Origin: Muricoccus harenae
Lineage (GTDB): Bacteria > Pseudomonadota > Alphaproteobacteria > Acetobacterales > Acetobacteraceae
DNA length: 64,000 nucleotides
NCBI RefSeq assembly: GCF_009848505.1
Contig: NZ_WWDL01000010.1
Coordinates: 78,867 to 142,866 of the forward strand
Direction: 5' to 3'
Shown piece by piece: positions 18,070 through 30,889 of this stretch (the stretch's first letter is position 1; each line of letters begins with the position of its first letter). The notes under the pieces were generated by a model, which worked only from the letters and a program-made list of their open reading frames with translations, was not told the origin of the DNA and made no database searches. Both the position numbers and the translations under genes were made by a program.

Positions 18070-18753
18070 ATGACCTTCCTCGCCCGCCGTCCCCTTCATT
18101 CCTCCTCGCCCTGGTCCGCCCGCCCCCCGGCTGAGCCCCAGGGGGAGGAGGAGGTTTCGATCGGCCTGCTGCGGCACCACACCAAGAATGCGCTGCAGCG
18201 GGTGCTCTGCGAGGTGGCGAAGGTGCGGGGCCTGCAGGAGACGCGCGACGGCCGGCGGGTGATGCAGGAGCTGGAACGGCGGGTGATGCTCAGCTCCGCC
18301 CTGTCCAACGCGCTGTTCGGGATCACCCAGGCGCCGGGTTCCATGGAGGACCGCCTGCGCTCGGTCTGCGAGGCGACGATGGAGCTGATGGAGGACCCTG
18401 ACCAGGTGCTGCGGCTGGAGGTGGTGGTGGAGGGCGAATGCCCGGCGCCGCTGCGCACCACCGTGTTCCGTGCGGCGCATGAGATGGTGGGGAATGCCGT
18501 GAAGCATGGACTGCACGCGCGCCTGATGGGCCATGTCAACGTCCGGCTGGTGAGCGAGGCGGGTTGGACGCGGCTGGTCGTGGAGGATAACGGCTGGGGC
18601 TATGCCGGCGCGAGGGATGGCGGCGAGGGGCTGGGCCTGCTGCGGGCGCTTGCGGCGCTGCATGACGGCACGACCACGCTGCAGCGGATGCAGATGGGCA
18701 GCCAGGCCACGATGGAGCTGCTGCATGGGGTCCAGCCCGATTCGGTGGACTGA
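18070..18753 (+). CDS. Small sensor-less histidine kinase
   Basis: About 227 residues. A dimerisation/phosphoacceptor helix similar to HisKA_2/HWE types contains LLRHHTKNALQRV (H36/H37). A HATPase domain follows with N-box HEMVGNAVKHG, G1 VEDNGWGY and G2 GEGLGLLRALAALHDG. No sensor or membrane segment is present, so it is cytoplasmic and its input must come from a partner. No response regulator is adjacent. The start is either ATG 18070 (AGGGA upstream) or ATG 18034; I prefer 18070. It is divergent from the DUF6502 gene and shares the palindrome-containing region. Confidence 0.78.
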   Translation: MTFLARRPLHSSSPWSARPPAEPQGEEEVSIGLLRHHTKNALQRVLCEVAKVRGLQETRDGRRVMQELERRVMLSSALSNALFGITQAPGSMEDRLRSVCEATMELMEDPDQVLRLEVVVEGECPAPLRTTVFRAAHEMVGNAVKHGLHARLMGHVNVRLVSEAGWTRLVVEDNGWGYAGARDGGEGLGLLRALAALHDGTTTLQRMQMGSQATMELLHGVQPDSVD

Positions 18754-18827
18754 GGCGGGACGCGGCCCGCCCGATACCGCACTGCGGCATTCCGCTCTAA
18801 CCTGCTGGCGGAATCGGAGGATGGGGC

Positions 18828-20219
18828 ATGTACGACCTGGCCATCCGGGGCGGCACGGCCGTCCTGGGGAATGCGGTGGTCCGCTGCGACATCGGCATCT
18901 CCGGCGGCCGGATCGCCGCGGTCGCGGAGCGGATCGAGGACGCGGCGCAGGTGATACCGGCGGATGGGTTGCTGGTGCTGCCCGGTGGCGTCGACACGCA
19001 TTGCCATATCGAGGAGCCGCTGCCCGAGGGCGGCGTGCAGGAGGAGAGCTGGGAGAGCGCGTCCCGCTCGGCCTTCGCGGGCGGGACGACGACGGTCGTC
19101 GCGCATACGCCCCAGTTCAAGGGCGGTGGGTTGCTGGAGCAGCACCGGGCGGCGCGGGAGCGTGCGGCGCGCGGGATGCTGGACCACGGCTTCCACCAGA
19201 TCGTGGCCGATCCGTCCGAGGCCGCGATGGCGGAGGTGCCGGCGCTGGTGGCGGATGGGGTGGGAAGCCTCAAGGCCTTCCTGACCTATGATTCGCTGCA
19301 TCTGGACGATGCCGGCTTCCTGACGGTGCTACAGGCCGCGCGGCAACATGGGCTGATGGTGCATGTGCATTGCGAGAACTTCGACGCCATCCGGCTCGCG
19401 ACGCGCACGCTGATCGCGGCGGGGTGCACGGCGCCGAAGTACCATGCCGTGTCGCGTCCGCCGGTGGTGGAGCGGGAGGCGACGCATCGCGCCATCGCGC
19501 TGGCGGAGCTGGTGGGGCAGCCGATCCAGATCTTCCATGTCTCCTGCGCGGAGGTTGCGGAGGAGGTGGCGCGTGCCAAGGCGCGCGGCGTGAATGTGAG
19601 CGCGGAGACCTGCCCACAATATGTGACGCTGACCGCCGACGATATGGACCGGCCGGGTTTCGAGGGTGCGAAGTTCATGTGCAGCCCGGCGCCGCGAGGC
19701 GTGGAGGAGCATGGGCGGGTGTGGAACATGATCCGCCAGGGCGTGCTGGATGTGGTGACCTCCGACCATTGCGGGTTTTCCTTCGGGGGTGACCGCGGCA
19801 AGGCGAAGCACGGGCGGGATGCGCCCTTCGACGTGATCCCGAACGGAATTCCGGGGCTGGCGGCGCGGCTGCCGATCATGTTCTCGGAAGGTGTCTCCAA
19901 GGCGCGGATCGACCTGCCGACCTTCGTGAAGCTGGTGGCGGAGAATCCGGCGAAGGTCGCGGGGCTATATCCGCGCAAGGGGGAGATCGCGGTGGGAAGC
20001 GACGCCGACCTGGTGCTGTGGGATGCCGGTCGGCGGGTGACGATCACCAATGCACTGATGCAGCACGCCATCGACTACACGCCCTATGAGGGCATGGTGG
20101 TGACGGGTTGGCCCAGCGCGACCATCCGCCGGGGCGAGGTGGTGATGCGGGACGGGGCGGTGCTGGCACGGCCGGGCAGCGGGCAGTGGCTGCCACGGGG
20201 GCCCGGCGCGTCCCGGTGA
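18828..20219 (+). CDS. Dihydropyrimidinase/D-hydantoinase-type amidohydrolase
   Basis: 463 residues, a cyclic-amide hydrolase opening hydantoin or dihydropyrimidine rings to N-carbamoyl acids. The binuclear metal set is intact: H58 and H60 (DTHCH), the carbamylated Lys K149 (GSLKAFLTYD), H181 (HVHCEN), H237 (FHVSC) and D313 (TSDHCG). A GGAGGATGGGGC ribosome site precedes the ATG. The next gene, a HyuA-HyuB fusion, encodes an ATP-dependent hydantoinase/oxoprolinase, so a ring-opening amide catabolic pathway is likely. The exact substrate is unknown; the family includes several substrate classes. Confidence 0.9.
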   Translation: MYDLAIRGGTAVLGNAVVRCDIGISGGRIAAVAERIEDAAQVIPADGLLVLPGGVDTHCHIEEPLPEGGVQEESWESASRSAFAGGTTTVVAHTPQFKGGGLLEQHRAARERAARGMLDHGFHQIVADPSEAAMAEVPALVADGVGSLKAFLTYDSLHLDDAGFLTVLQAARQHGLMVHVHCENFDAIRLATRTLIAAGCTAPKYHAVSRPPVVEREATHRAIALAELVGQPIQIFHVSCAEVAEEVARAKARGVNVSAETCPQYVTLTADDMDRPGFEGAKFMCSPAPRGVEEHGRVWNMIRQGVLDVVTSDHCGFSFGGDRGKAKHGRDAPFDVIPNGIPGLAARLPIMFSEGVSKARIDLPTFVKLVAENPAKVAGLYPRKGEIAVGSDADLVLWDAGRRVTITNALMQHAIDYTPYEGMVVTGWPSATIRRGEVVMRDGAVLARPGSGQWLPRGPGASR

Positions 20220-20336
20220 GGCTGGCGGGCTCGCGGCGGCGGGGCGGTTCCTGGGCCAGCCCCCTCGCGGGGTGGCACGCCGCGCGCTAGAGCATCACCT
20301 ACTCAGCTTTCGATGCGCCGCAACAAGGGGTTCCGC

Positions 20337-24002
<3,666 letters not shown>

Positions 24003-24366
24003 GCAACGGCCGCTGTTGTTTTGGTGGCCCCCGGAGGCTCTGCCTCCGGACCTCCGCCTGGATGGCGGCGGCCACCCCGGACCCCGCGTTCAGTTTTTCA
24101 GGGGAAGGATGTCGGCTGTGGCGCCGCAGGCAGATTTTTCAGGTGGCTCGGGCTGAAAGATCGGTCGCCTGAGGTCATAGACCTCAGGCGCACCAACAGA
24201 TCGCGGGGCCCGGGAAGCCCGTCGGCTCCCCGGCGGAAGGTGTGGGAGGCCGCGCCTCCCAGAGGCCGCCGCGACAACAGATCGGATCATGCGCGCCGGT
24301 GTCAGGCGATGGGTCCCGCCACCTCCTGACCGTTCTGCATCACGCCTTGCCTCGTGGAGGCGCCTT
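24003..24366. repeat. Gene-free stretch with a chain of hairpins
   Basis: No gene is seen here. Four inverted repeats follow one another: 24031-24049 (CCGGAGGC-TCT-GCCTCCGG); 24166-24190 (perfect 11-bp stem, loop ATA); about 24212-24232 (imperfect); and 24243-24261 (8-bp stem, loop CGC). The first shares the core GGCTCTGCC and a following CTCCGCC with the hairpin at 40024-40056, though its stem sequence differs. The region separates convergent genes, so some hairpins may act as terminators. The set looks like an interspersed intergenic repeat. Confidence 0.65.
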
Positions 24367-25674
24367 CTATTCAGCCGCCATCATGGCGGGACGTGCCTCT
24401 GGCATGGCGGGTCCCATCCCATGGCGGTGCAGCCAGGACATGACGTGGAAGACGGCCTTGAAGGAGAGGATCGGCAGCACCGCGCGTGGATCACCGAAGC
24501 GGCCGCCGGCAAGGTTGCCGGCGAGCATGTTGATGATGCCGTCCCGCATCCAAAGCGTGTTCTTCGGCGCCATGAAGAGGCTACGCATCACCGGGTCGTT
24601 GATGCGGTAGATGAGCCAGCCGATGCGGTCCATGGCGCGGGCGAGTTCCTGGTTCGTCGCGCGGCAGGCGGCGGCGCCGCGCACCGGGTCCTCCAGCCAG
24701 AGGTCGGCGGCCTGGGCGCCGAGTTCGCCAGCGGTCATGGCCATCAGCACGCCCGTCGAGAACATCGGGTCCACGAAGCCGAAGGCGTCGCCGATCATCA
24801 GATAGCCTTCGCCGGAGCCCGAGGTGGCGCGGTAGGAGTAATTGGCGGTGCTATAGATCTCCGAGGTCATCTCAGCGTTGCGGGTGCGGGCGGAGACGGT
24901 GGGGCTGCTGGCGATGCGTTGGAGAAAGAGTTCCTTCGCGCTGCCCTTGCGGCCCTTCCAGGCGGATTGGTTGCCGACGAAGCCGATGCTCATCACATCG
25001 CCCGGTAGCGGAATGAGCCAGAACCAGCCGTCCTCGGCGAGGTGGATGGAGATGTAGCCGTCCAGCTCACCTTCGCGCCGCTCCACGCCGGTGAAGTGCG
25101 CATACATGGCGGCGGTGTTGTTGTGCTTGTTCGATTCCTTCAGGCGCAGCTTGCCGGCGAGGAAGGTGTCGCGGCCGGAGGCGTCCAGTACGAAGCGAGG
25201 GCGGAAGGTGAGGTCCACGCCTTCCTTGGTGCGCGCCTTGACCGTCGCGCGTTCGCCGCTGGCACCGAAGGTGATGTCGGTGACGCGGGTTTCCTCGAGC
25301 GTCCTGGCGCCGAGGCGGTCGGCATTGGCGAAGAGGGCGGCATCGAAATCCGAGCGGCGGACCTGCCAGGAATGGGTGCGGGCCTTGTTCAGCGCCTGGG
25401 CGAAGGGAAAGGCGCAGGAGCGACCGGTGCGGTCAGAGACGAATTCGGCGCCTGGCTTGTGCACGCCCATGTCCCGGACCGCCTCGAGCATGCCGAGGCG
25501 CTCCAGGATGTCGAGGTTCCGCGGGAGCAGGCTTTCGCCGATGTGGAAGCGCGGATGCGCCTCCTTCTCGATCAGCACCACGTCCCGGCCGGCCTTGGCC
25601 AGCAGGGCGGCGGCGGTGGAGCCGGCGGGTCCGCCGCCGACGACGAGGACATCGGGTGAGGCGCTCTGTTCCAT
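24367..25674 (-). CDS. Flavin-dependent halogenase-like FAD monooxygenase
   Basis: 435 residues. The Rossmann motif GGGPAGS is at 13-19, followed by FHIGESLLP at 43-51, which is typical of flavin-dependent halogenases acting on phenolic or carrier-bound substrates. The halogenase signature WxWxIP is present as WFWLIP at 217-222. A GDAFGFVDPMFSTGV block near residue 300 completes the FAD fold. The C-terminal part contains aromatic and hydrophobic stretches. Related enzymes also include geranylgeranyl-reductase-like oxidoreductases and the flavoproteins of aryl polyene clusters, so true halogenation is not proven. It is well separated from its upstream neighbour (45 bp) and reads in the same direction. 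Confidence 0.78.
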   Translation of the reverse strand: MEQSASPDVLVVGGGPAGSTAAALLAKAGRDVVLIEKEAHPRFHIGESLLPRNLDILERLGMLEAVRDMGVHKPGAEFVSDRTGRSCAFPFAQALNKARTHSWQVRRSDFDAALFANADRLGARTLEETRVTDITFGASGERATVKARTKEGVDLTFRPRFVLDASGRDTFLAGKLRLKESNKHNNTAAMYAHFTGVERREGELDGYISIHLAEDGWFWLIPLPGDVMSIGFVGNQSAWKGRKGSAKELFLQRIASSPTVSARTRNAEMTSEIYSTANYSYRATSGSGEGYLMIGDAFGFVDPMFSTGVLMAMTAGELGAQAADLWLEDPVRGAAACRATNQELARAMDRIGWLIYRINDPVMRSLFMAPKNTLWMRDGIINMLAGNLAGGRFGDPRAVLPILSFKAVFHVMSWLHRHGMGPAMPEARPAMMAAE

Positions 25675-25719
25675 GAGGGGAAGATTTCCGCCCCGGGCGG
25701 GGACGGGTCAAGCGGTTCG

Positions 25720-27060
25720 TCAGATCATCCCCGGCTCGCGGATGGGGGAGCCGTCGATCAGGCGATCGAGCTTGAAGGGCGTGGGGTCCACGATGGGGGG
25801 CGTGCCCAGAATCAGGTCGGCCGCGAGGCGGCCGGCGCCGGGGCCGATGCCGAAGCCATGGCCGCTATAGCCGGTGGAGAGGAAAAGGCCCGGCAGGGCG
25901 TCTATCGGGGCGATCACGGGGACGGCGTCCGGGGTGGAATCGATCCAGCCGCCCCAGGTGGCCGCCGCCTTCGTGCCGGCGAGGGCGGGCCAGGACTTCG
26001 CCAGCTGGGCGAGGCCGGGACCCTCGACTCCGGGGCTCGGCGCGGGATCGAGGACGCGCATGTCCTCACGCTCGAACATGGTGGGGCGGTCGAAGGACCA
26101 GTTACCCGCCCAGGCGTCCGGGCCACGAAAGAAAGACCTTCCGGCGCCGAAGGAGACGCTGTTCCAGCGGCTGATGAGGGTGGGCCAGAACTTGCGGGCG
26201 TGGCGGATGCCGTTGGGCGTGACCTCGATCCGGCCGCGGTTGTTGGCGGCGACGATGTAGCCGCCATTGGCGCGGCGGCCGATGGTGATGTCAGGCGTGT
26301 TGATGCCGCCTTCCGTCACCGAGGGCGCGGGCTCGGTGAGGAAGACGGTGGAGCGTACGCTGGTCTGCGGCAGGTCCACGCCGTGACGGCGGAGGAACAT
26401 GGAGGACCAGGCGCCGCCGGCGAGCAGGACTGACGCGGCGCGGATGGTGCCGCGCTCGGTGACGACGCCGCTGACGCGGCCGGCGGTGATGTCCAGCCCG
26501 CGCACGGCGCAGCGCTGGTGGATGGTGGCGCCGAGGCGGCGGGCGGCTTCGGCGAGGGCGGGGACCGCCTTGAACGGATTGGCCATGCCGTCCCGCGGGG
26601 AGGCGACGCCGCCGATCCAGGCGCCGTCATTGCCGGGGGTGGCGGCGCGGGCTTCGGCGGCGGTGAGCATCCGGCTATGGGCCTGGTATTGCCGGGCCAT
26701 GGACACCCAGGATTCCCACTTGGCCATGTCGGCCTGGCTGCGGGTGACATAGACGAGGCCGGTGCGGCGGAAGCCGTAATCGGCGCCGGTTTCGGCGGCG
26801 AGGTTGGCCCAGATCTCCACGCTGCGTTGGACGAGGGGGATTTCGCGCTCATCGCGGTTCTGCACGCGGCACCAGCCCCAGTTGCGGCTGGATTGCTCGG
26901 CGGCGATGGCGCCCTTTTCCAGGATGGCGACGCGGCGTCCGGCCTTGGCGAGGAAATAAGCGGCGGCCACCCCGGCAATGCCGCCGCCGATCACGGCGAC
27001 ATCCACCTCCGCCGGAAGCGCGGCGTCGTCCTGCACGCGGTCGATGGGGGGGATGGCCAT
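25720..27060 (-). CDS. DadA-like FAD-dependent amine/amino-acid oxidoreductase
   Basis: 446 residues of the DAO/glycine-oxidase superfamily. The FAD-binding motif VIGGGIAGVAAAYFLAKAGR starts near residue 21, followed by the ribose-binding acidic end ILEKG. The C-terminal motif LFLSTGYSGHGFGIGPG is the second FAD-contact typical of D-amino-acid dehydrogenases and sarcosine oxidases. These oxidise secondary or D-amines to imino acids. ATG 27060 was chosen for position relative to the FAD strand; a longer frame to 27096 adds little. It lies between an asparaginase and the halogenase-like gene. The substrate is unknown. Confidence 0.85.
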   Translation of the reverse strand: MAIPPIDRVQDDAALPAEVDVAVIGGGIAGVAAAYFLAKAGRRVAILEKGAIAAEQSSRNWGWCRVQNRDEREIPLVQRSVEIWANLAAETGADYGFRRTGLVYVTRSQADMAKWESWVSMARQYQAHSRMLTAAEARAATPGNDGAWIGGVASPRDGMANPFKAVPALAEAARRLGATIHQRCAVRGLDITAGRVSGVVTERGTIRAASVLLAGGAWSSMFLRRHGVDLPQTSVRSTVFLTEPAPSVTEGGINTPDITIGRRANGGYIVAANNRGRIEVTPNGIRHARKFWPTLISRWNSVSFGAGRSFFRGPDAWAGNWSFDRPTMFEREDMRVLDPAPSPGVEGPGLAQLAKSWPALAGTKAAATWGGWIDSTPDAVPVIAPIDALPGLFLSTGYSGHGFGIGPGAGRLAADLILGTPPIVDPTPFKLDRLIDGSPIREPGMI

Positions 27061-27128
27061 GATTGGGACTCCGGGGAAACCAGAATCATGGCCCACCCTT
27101 CCTGGCGGGCAAAGCCGCCGGGCTTCGC

Positions 27129-28121
27129 TCAGGCTAGCGGCAGCGCCGCGACCTCACCCACGATGCGGTTGTTGCTGTCCAGCACTGGCGCCTCCACCGC
27201 TCGCGCCAGCTCGGCCGCGCGGTCGGGCGGGAGGAGGCCGAGGCGGCCGAGCACGGTGGAGAAGACCGCCATCTTCCCGCGCGAGGCGCCGTCCAGGATC
27301 TTCACGGCGATGCCGAGGCCGCGCTCCGGCACGAAGCCGATGACGAAGCCTTCCGCGCCCTCCTTCAGCACGACTCGGCCTTCGGTGGCGGCGACGATCT
27401 TCGAGGTGGGACGGTTGCGGCCGGAGACATGGTCCGGGTGCTCGCGCAGGGCGGCGAGGAGGCGGCGGATGGCGGCCTCGCGCTTCAGGTCGGAGACGGC
27501 GAGGGCGGCGTAGCGGGCCGCGGCGCGGGCGGCATCCGTCATGGTCAGGGCAAGGGCGGGAAGGCCGCATCCATCGGTGCCGCGCGGCAGGGCCGTGGCG
27601 TCATGGCCGATGAGTTCGGACAGGCCGGCAAGCCAGTGTTGCTGGGCGGGATGGTCAGGGCGTTCGTAGCCATCCGGCGTGCCGAAGGCCTGGGCGGCGG
27701 CGAGGAAGCCGCAATGCTTGCCCGAGCAGTTGTGGAAGGCGCGGCGCTTGCCGCCGGCGCGCACCGCATCGGCCATGTCGCCTTCGCCCATGGGGAGCGC
27801 GGGGCCGCAGACCAGGACGGATTCGGGGCGGCCCATCCGGGCGAGCCAGGTTTCCACCATGGCGACCTGGAAGGGCTCGGCGCGGTGGGAGGCGCAGGCG
27901 AGGGCGAGATGGGCGGAATCGAGCCCGTCGGCCGCGCCGCTTTCCACCAGGGAAAGCGCCTGGAAGGGCTTGAGGGAGGAGCGGGGGAAGGTGAGGAGGT
28001 CCGCGTCGCCCCAGGCATGGAGCAGGCGGCCATCGGCATCGGCCACCACGGCGACGCCATGGTGGAGGCTTTCGGTCACGCCGTTGCGGCGGATCTCGAC
28101 CATCGGGTTGGGGAGGTTCAT
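27129..28121 (-). CDS. Rhizobium-type (class 3) L-asparaginase
   Basis: 330 residues of the asparaginase II family PF06089 (ReAV type), which hydrolyses asparagine to aspartate and ammonia and is unrelated to the E. coli enzymes. The SxxK catalytic pair is S48 and K51 (RSSLKPF). The second Ser is S78 in CASHRAEP. The zinc ligands are C132 and K135 (NCSGKHC) and C185 (DGCG). Length and motif spacing match the family. Its ATG overlaps the stop of the GT2 gene by 4 bp, so a glycosyltransferase and an asparaginase are coupled, an unusual neighbourhood. Confidence 0.9.
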   Translation of the reverse strand: MNLPNPMVEIRRNGVTESLHHGVAVVADADGRLLHAWGDADLLTFPRSSLKPFQALSLVESGAADGLDSAHLALACASHRAEPFQVAMVETWLARMGRPESVLVCGPALPMGEGDMADAVRAGGKRRAFHNCSGKHCGFLAAAQAFGTPDGYERPDHPAQQHWLAGLSELIGHDATALPRGTDGCGLPALALTMTDAARAAARYAALAVSDLKREAAIRRLLAALREHPDHVSGRNRPTSKIVAATEGRVVLKEGAEGFVIGFVPERGLGIAVKILDGASRGKMAVFSTVLGRLGLLPPDRAAELARAVEAPVLDSNNRIVGEVAALPLA

Positions 28122-28876
28122 GCGCGGCTTCTCCGCCAGAGCAGCGCCGGGAGGCGCCAGAGGAAGCCGAACACCAGCCTCGTGTGCATGCCGGTGAGCA
28201 GCAGGTTGTCGCGGCCGTAACGGAAGTGGGAGACGCCGCCCTCGGCGGGGGCGAAGTAGCGCACGGCGGCGGGGATGTTGCAGGCAGGCACGCCGCGCCA
28301 GGCGAGGCGGACGGCGGCCTCGGCGTCGAAGTCGTAGCGGCGCATGAACTGGGTGCGGCGCATCACTTCGAGCAGCGGGGCGATGGGGTAGATGCGGAAG
28401 CCGTAGAGGCTATCGGCGATCGGCTCGCCACCGCGGGTGCACCAGAGGGTTTCCAGGCCGGTCCACCAGTTGGAGATCCGACGGCCGCGTACGCGGAGCC
28501 TCGGGGCCTCGGGGCCGAAGACGGGGGTGCCGAGGATCATTGCCTCCGGATGGGCGGCGGAGGCGGACATGAAGTCGGCGATGCGGTCGGCGGGGTGCTG
28601 GCCATCGGCATCCATGGCGAGGGCATGGGTGAAGCCGGCGCTGGCCGCGGCTTCGAAGGCGTCATGCAGGGCGGCGCCCTTGCCGCCGTTGGACGGGCGC
28701 TCGATCAGGCGGAAGCCGGGATCCTGAATGGCACGGAGCGGTGCGGCGGATCCGTCGGTGCTGCCATCCACCACCACCCAGACCACGGGCCAGGCGGCGC
28801 GCGCGGCCGCCACAGTCTCCGCAAGGCGCGGGCCGGTGTTGTAGCTGGGGATGACGACGAGATGAGTGCGGCTCAA
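28118..28876 (-). CDS. Family 2 glycosyltransferase
   Basis: 252 residues, a GT-A fold enzyme. It shows VIPSYN at 8-13, VVDGSTDGS at about 35-43, NGGKGAAL, and the metal-binding DADGQHPADR (DxD type) near 88. The domain is followed by an amphipathic C-terminal region rich in Arg/Trp. Small GT2 proteins of this type occur next to lysophospholipid acyltransferases in lipid and aryl polyene gene sets. Here the acyltransferase gene overlaps it by 4 bp upstream and the asparaginase by 4 bp downstream. Donor and acceptor are unknown. Confidence 0.88.
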   Translation of the reverse strand: MSRTHLVVIPSYNTGPRLAETVAAARAAWPVVWVVVDGSTDGSAAPLRAIQDPGFRLIERPSNGGKGAALHDAFEAAASAGFTHALAMDADGQHPADRIADFMSASAAHPEAMILGTPVFGPEAPRLRVRGRRISNWWTGLETLWCTRGGEPIADSLYGFRIYPIAPLLEVMRRTQFMRRYDFDAEAAVRLAWRGVPACNIPAAVRYFAPAEGGVSHFRYGRDNLLLTGMHTRLVFGFLWRLPALLWRRSRA

Positions 28877-29592
28877 CGCAGCGCCTTCCCCAGGGCGGCG
28901 GCATATCGCGGGCGCAGGTTCGCGGCGAAGGCTTCGGCGGAGCCCTGGACGGTCACGCGCTCGCCCAGCCAGGCGCGGTAGTGCAGCGGGAAGTCGGGGC
29001 GGCGCCAGATCGGCCAGCCCTTCCCGAGATAGCGGGTGTTGCTCTCGATGAAGACGGGCTGCACCGGGACGCCGGCACGTCGGGCGATGAGGGCGAAGCC
29101 CGGGTGGAAAGGGCCGATGCAGCCATCGGAGGATCGCGTGCCTTCCGGGAAGACGAGGAGGTTGGCGCCGGCCCGCAGCTCCTCGGCCGCGCGGCGGATG
29201 ACCGGGAGGCCGGCATCATTGGGAATGTAGCCCGCCATTCGCGCGCCGCCGAGAGCCGGTTTCCGCTCCAGCCCCGCCTTCATGATGCAGACGGCATCGG
29301 GCAGGTGGGAGGCGACCAGCATCACGTCGATGAGGGAAAGGTGGTTGGGCGCCACCACCAGGCCGCGCGCCTCGCGCAGCGGCTCCAGGGCCGTGAGGTC
29401 CAGCCGGACGAGGTCCGCGTGCTGCATGAGGCGGAGCAGGAAGCGGAAGCCGGCGCTGATGGCCCGACGGCCGATGGGGCGGCCGAGACGCGGTGGAAGG
29501 ACAAAGGAGAGGGGGAAGGCGAGGAGGGACCAGCCAAGGAAGACACCACCGAGGGCCGCCAGCACCCCGTAGAAGGCCAGCGTGTCCCGCAT
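28873..29592 (-). CDS. 1-acyl-glycerol-3-phosphate acyltransferase (PlsC-like)
   Basis: 239 residues. A membrane-anchoring segment occupies about residues 7-33. The acyltransferase motifs follow: NHLSLIDVM (NHx4D, motif I), the FPEGTRS motif III, and VPVQPVFIESN as motif IV. These enzymes add fatty acyl chains to lysophospholipids or related acceptors at the inner membrane. ATG 29592 places the membrane segment at the N-terminus; a longer frame to 29829 is Pro/Arg-rich and not conserved. It overlaps the GT2 gene by 4 bp, giving a coupled acyltransferase-glycosyltransferase-asparaginase unit. Confidence 0.88.
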   Translation of the reverse strand: MRDTLAFYGVLAALGGVFLGWSLLAFPLSFVLPPRLGRPIGRRAISAGFRFLLRLMQHADLVRLDLTALEPLREARGLVVAPNHLSLIDVMLVASHLPDAVCIMKAGLERKPALGGARMAGYIPNDAGLPVIRRAAEELRAGANLLVFPEGTRSSDGCIGPFHPGFALIARRAGVPVQPVFIESNTRYLGKGWPIWRRPDFPLHYRAWLGERVTVQGSAEAFAANLRPRYAAALGKALR

Positions 29593-29746
29593 GCGGCGGG
29601 GCCGGTCGGCCCTGGACAGGGGGGGGCGGCCCGGCGGGGCGGCTGAATGCGGCGTCGGCAATGAGTCCCCTCTCCGGCCGGGCGGACCGCCGCGGGGCCC
29701 GGCTCCGTTCTGTTTGAGGGAAGATAGCGGCAATGCCGGGGCGGCC

Positions 29747-30745
29747 CTACCCCTCCAGCGCCAGCACCGCGAAAGATGCGAGCCAGTGCTCGCCCATGTA
29801 GTCGCCGGCGACATGAGGCAGGCCGGCATCGAGATGGCGGGCGGCGGCGGCCTCCATCGGGGCGCGGCGCGGGTCCTGCGCCGGCAGGGCGGCGGCCAGG
29901 CGGCGCCAGCACCAGGCGCGGGAGAGGTTCAGCCCGTCCAGATGGGCGATCTTGCCGTCGCTGCGGTCAGAGACGGTCGCGGGAATGAAAAGGGTGGCGG
30001 GTTCGCCTTGCGCAATGCGCGGGAAGAAGGCGGCGAACCAGGGGGCGAAATCCTCTGGCGGGAGGAGGCGGGCCATGCAGGCGGCCTCGATAAGCGCGGA
30101 GGAGAGGAAATCGTCGCCGCTGGGTTCCCCCCAGGCGGGGCAGTCGCGGTCCGCGCCGTACCAGCGGAGGGCGGTGGTGCGGAGGAGGGGGAGGTCCTCC
30201 GCCATGTGGTCGGCGGCCATGAGGAGGCCGAAGGCGGTGTTGGGATGGGTGCCGACGCGCACCGGATAGGTGGCGATGGGCAGGAAGGCGCGGAAGCGTT
30301 GCGCGAAGGCGCTTGCGAGCGGGGCGAGGGTGCGGGCCCAGGGTTCCTCCTCATGGCGGGCGAGTTCGGCGGCCAGCGCCAGAAGCCAGCCCCAGCCATA
30401 GGGGCGCTCGAAGCCGCGCGTGCCTGGGGCCTGGAGATAGGCGGTTTCGGCGGCCACTGCCTCGGGCGTCAGGCGGCGGTGGAAGAGGGCGCGGATGGCC
30501 TGGGCGGGCGCCATGTCAGGAAAGCGGCGCAGTAGGCGAACCAGCATCCAGTAGCCATGGACGCAGGAATGCCAGTCGTAACTGCCGAAGAAGACGGGAT
30601 GCAGGGCAGCGGGGGTGCGGGCGTCCTCCGGACCGTTCAGCACGTGGCCGGGCTTGTTCGGATACTCGCGCTCCACATGGCCGAGGGCGATGGCCGCGAG
30701 GCGGGCGGCGAGGGGCTCGGTAAGGCTGGGGAGGGAGCTGCTCAT
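29747..30745 (-). CDS. DUF2891 family protein
   Basis: 332 residues matching the DUF2891 layout: YPNKPGHVLNGP near residue 28, HPVFFGSYDWHSCVHGYW (about 49-66), a central PYGWGWLLALAAEL block, THPNTAFGL, and SGDDFLSSALIEAACMARLL. The alternating aromatic and helical pattern suggests an alpha/alpha barrel like glycoside-processing enzymes, but no catalytic role is established. It is divergent from the class II reductase gene and shares the region with the NrdR-like boxes. ATG 30745 is preceded by the shared promoter region. Confidence 0.82.
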   Translation of the reverse strand: MSSSLPSLTEPLAARLAAIALGHVEREYPNKPGHVLNGPEDARTPAALHPVFFGSYDWHSCVHGYWMLVRLLRRFPDMAPAQAIRALFHRRLTPEAVAAETAYLQAPGTRGFERPYGWGWLLALAAELARHEEEPWARTLAPLASAFAQRFRAFLPIATYPVRVGTHPNTAFGLLMAADHMAEDLPLLRTTALRWYGADRDCPAWGEPSGDDFLSSALIEAACMARLLPPEDFAPWFAAFFPRIAQGEPATLFIPATVSDRSDGKIAHLDGLNLSRAWCWRRLAAALPAQDPRRAPMEAAAARHLDAGLPHVAGDYMGEHWLASFAVLALEG

Positions 30746-30859
30746 CGACTCAACTTTCAGTGCGGATCGGGTCGGACTCGGGGCGGCGAGGGGACGTTCG
30801 AGCCAGCAGGGCATGGGGTTCCGGCGCCTGCAAGGGTGGGTGTGATTCCGGGGGCGAAA

Positions 30860-30875
30860 ACACCATATGGTAGGT
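30860..30875. promoter_or_regulatory. NrdR-like box 1
   Basis: ACACCATATGGTAGGT matches the first half of the NrdR-box consensus (ACAC-ATAT) and contains a 10-bp palindrome ACCATATGGT; its second half is weaker. It lies 30 bp from box 2, about three helical turns, the usual paired spacing upstream of ribonucleotide reductase genes. Confidence 0.65.
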
Positions 30876-30889
30876 GGTGATGAAACTCA

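Noticed and set aside
24367..29592. Aryl polyene biosynthesis cluster
   Set aside because: Flavoprotein, GT2 and acyltransferase fit, but ketosynthases, dehydratases and carrier proteins are all missing.
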